Source of the DNA: Hypomesus transpacificus
Taxonomy: Eukaryota > Chordata > Actinopteri > Osmeriformes > Osmeridae
Reading direction: 5' to 3'
Length of the DNA stretch: 64,000 nt
NCBI RefSeq assembly: GCF_021917145.1
Contig: NC_061070.1
Coordinates: 17,049,395 to 17,113,394, forward strand
In this document: in pieces, positions 62,901 to 64,000 of the stretch
Layout of the letters: each line of letters starts with the position of its first letter
How positions within the stretch are numbered: the stretch's first letter is position 1
Notes under the pieces: generated by a model
Database searches by the model: none
What the model was told of the DNA's origin: nothing
Seen by the model: only the letters and a program-made list of their open reading frames with translations
Translations under genes and position numbers: made by a program

Positions 62901-64000
62901 CATAACCTGCCTCGCTCTGGAGACTTCCAGAACCTCAGCCACACCATAACCTGCCTCGCTATGGAGACTTCCAGAACCTCAGCCACACCATAACCTGCTC
63001 TGCTCTGGAGACTTCCAGAACCTCAGCCACACCATAACCTGCCTCCCTCTGGAGACTTCCAGAACCTCAGCCACACCATAACCTGCCTCGCTCTGGAGAC
63101 TTCCAGAACCTCAGCCACACCATAACCTGCCTCGTTCTGGAGACTTCCAGAACCTCAGCCACACCATAAACTGCCTCGTTCTGGAGACTTCCAGAACCTC
63201 AGCCACACCATAACCTGCCTCGCTCTGGAGACTTCCAGAACCTCAGCCACACCATAACCTGCCTCACTCTGGAGACTTCCAGAACCTCAGCCACACCAAA
63301 ACCTGCTCTGGAGACTTCCAGAACCTCAGCCACACCATAACCTGCCTCCCTCTGGAGACTTCCAGAACCTCAGCCACACCATAACCTGCCTCGCTCTGGA
63401 GACTTCCAGAACCTCAGCCACACCATAACCTGCTCTGCTCTGGAGACTTCCAGAACCTCAGCCACACCGTAACCTGCTCTGCTCTGGAGACTTCCAGAAC
63501 CTCAGCCACACCATAACCTGCTCTGGAGACTTCCAGAACCTCAGCCACACCATAACCTTCCTCGCTCTGGAGATTTCCAGAACCTCAGCCACACCATAAC
63601 CCGCTCTGGAGACTTCCAGAACCTCAGCCACACCATAACCTGCTCTGCTCTGGAGACTTCCAGAACCTCAGCCACACCATAACCTGCCTCCCTCTGGAGA
63701 CTTCCAGAACCTCAGCCACACCATAACCTGCCTCGTTCTGGAGACTTCCAGAACCTCAGCCACACCATAATCTGCTCTGCTCTGGAGAATTCCAGAACCT
63801 CAGCCACGCCATAACCTGCTCTGCTCTGGAGAATTCCAGAACCTCAGCCACACCGTAACCTGCTCTGCTCTGGAGACTTCCAGAACCTCAGCCACACCGT
63901 AACCTGCTCTGCTCAGGAGACTTCCAGAACCTCAGCCACACCGTAACCTGCTCTGCTCAGGAGACTTCCAGAACCTCAGCCACACCGTAACCTGCTCTGC
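59929..64000. repeat. 39/44-bp tandem array in htra1 intron 1, running off the window
   Basis: More than 90 units. The constant part is GGAGACTTCCAGAACCTCAG then CCACACCATAACCTGC; a variable part (CTCGCT, CTCCCT, TCTGCT, or absent) makes units 44 or 39 bp. A higher-order block of 484 bp (11 units) is duplicated: AGATTTCCAG at 62261 and 62745, CATAAACTGC at 62681 and 63165. Units differ in length by 5 bp and the frames are not sustained, so the array is non-coding. Confidence 0.97.

Noticed and set aside
59929-64000. Regularly repeated units resembling a CRISPR array
   Set aside because: Eukaryotic tandem repeat: units are contiguous with no unique spacers, and no cas genes are present.

Overview
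The window is nuclear DNA of a ray-finned (teleost-type) fish. Genes are spliced with GT/AG introns, and dinucleotide microsatellites are long and frequent. Several tRNA-derived SINEs end in the L2-type 3' tail common in teleosts. The gene set matches the block around human 10q26.13 (HMX2, HMX3, IKZF5, CUZD1/DMBT1, PLEKHA1, HTRA1). I cannot name the species.

Layout, left to right. (1) 1-26.9 kb is a homeobox regulatory domain: hmx2 (4309-6067, minus) and hmx3 (12144-13388, minus), two exons each, in AT-rich non-coding DNA. It holds a pair of related non-coding elements, one upstream of each gene (8320-8790 and 17709-18052), that look like a duplicated enhancer. (2) 26.9-29.9 kb: ikzf5 (plus), a five-zinc-finger Ikaros-family factor with three coding exons. 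(3) 30.1-37.1 kb: a complete 20-exon secreted-protein gene (minus), 816 aa, CUB - five somatomedin-B-like modules - CUB - zona pellucida domain, placed as CUZD1/DMBT1-like. (4) 39-53 kb: plekha1 (plus), a tandem PH-domain phosphoinositide adaptor; its introns are full of minisatellites, pyrimidine-rich repeats and SINEs, including a LINE fragment nested in a SINE. (5) 53.2-54.1 kb: a probable solo LTR. (6) 56.5 kb to the right edge: htra1 exon 1 only (signal peptide, IGFBP and Kazal modules), then intron 1, whose last 4 kb in the window is a 39/44-bp tandem array running off the edge.

The genes do not form a pathway; they are neighbours by old vertebrate synteny. hmx2 and hmx3 are tandem paralogues expected to share enhancers. 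ikzf5 and the CUZD1-like gene converge tail to tail with putative poly(A) signals about 200 bp apart. Compared with the human order as I recall it, hmx2-hmx3-ikzf5-cuzd1 keeps relative order and strand, while plekha1-htra1 is inverted. Exon boundaries were read by hand from splice sites, phase and family resemblance. For hmx2, hmx3, ikzf5 and the CUZD1-like gene all phases close to an intact reading frame; plekha1 closes too, but its last exon is less certain.
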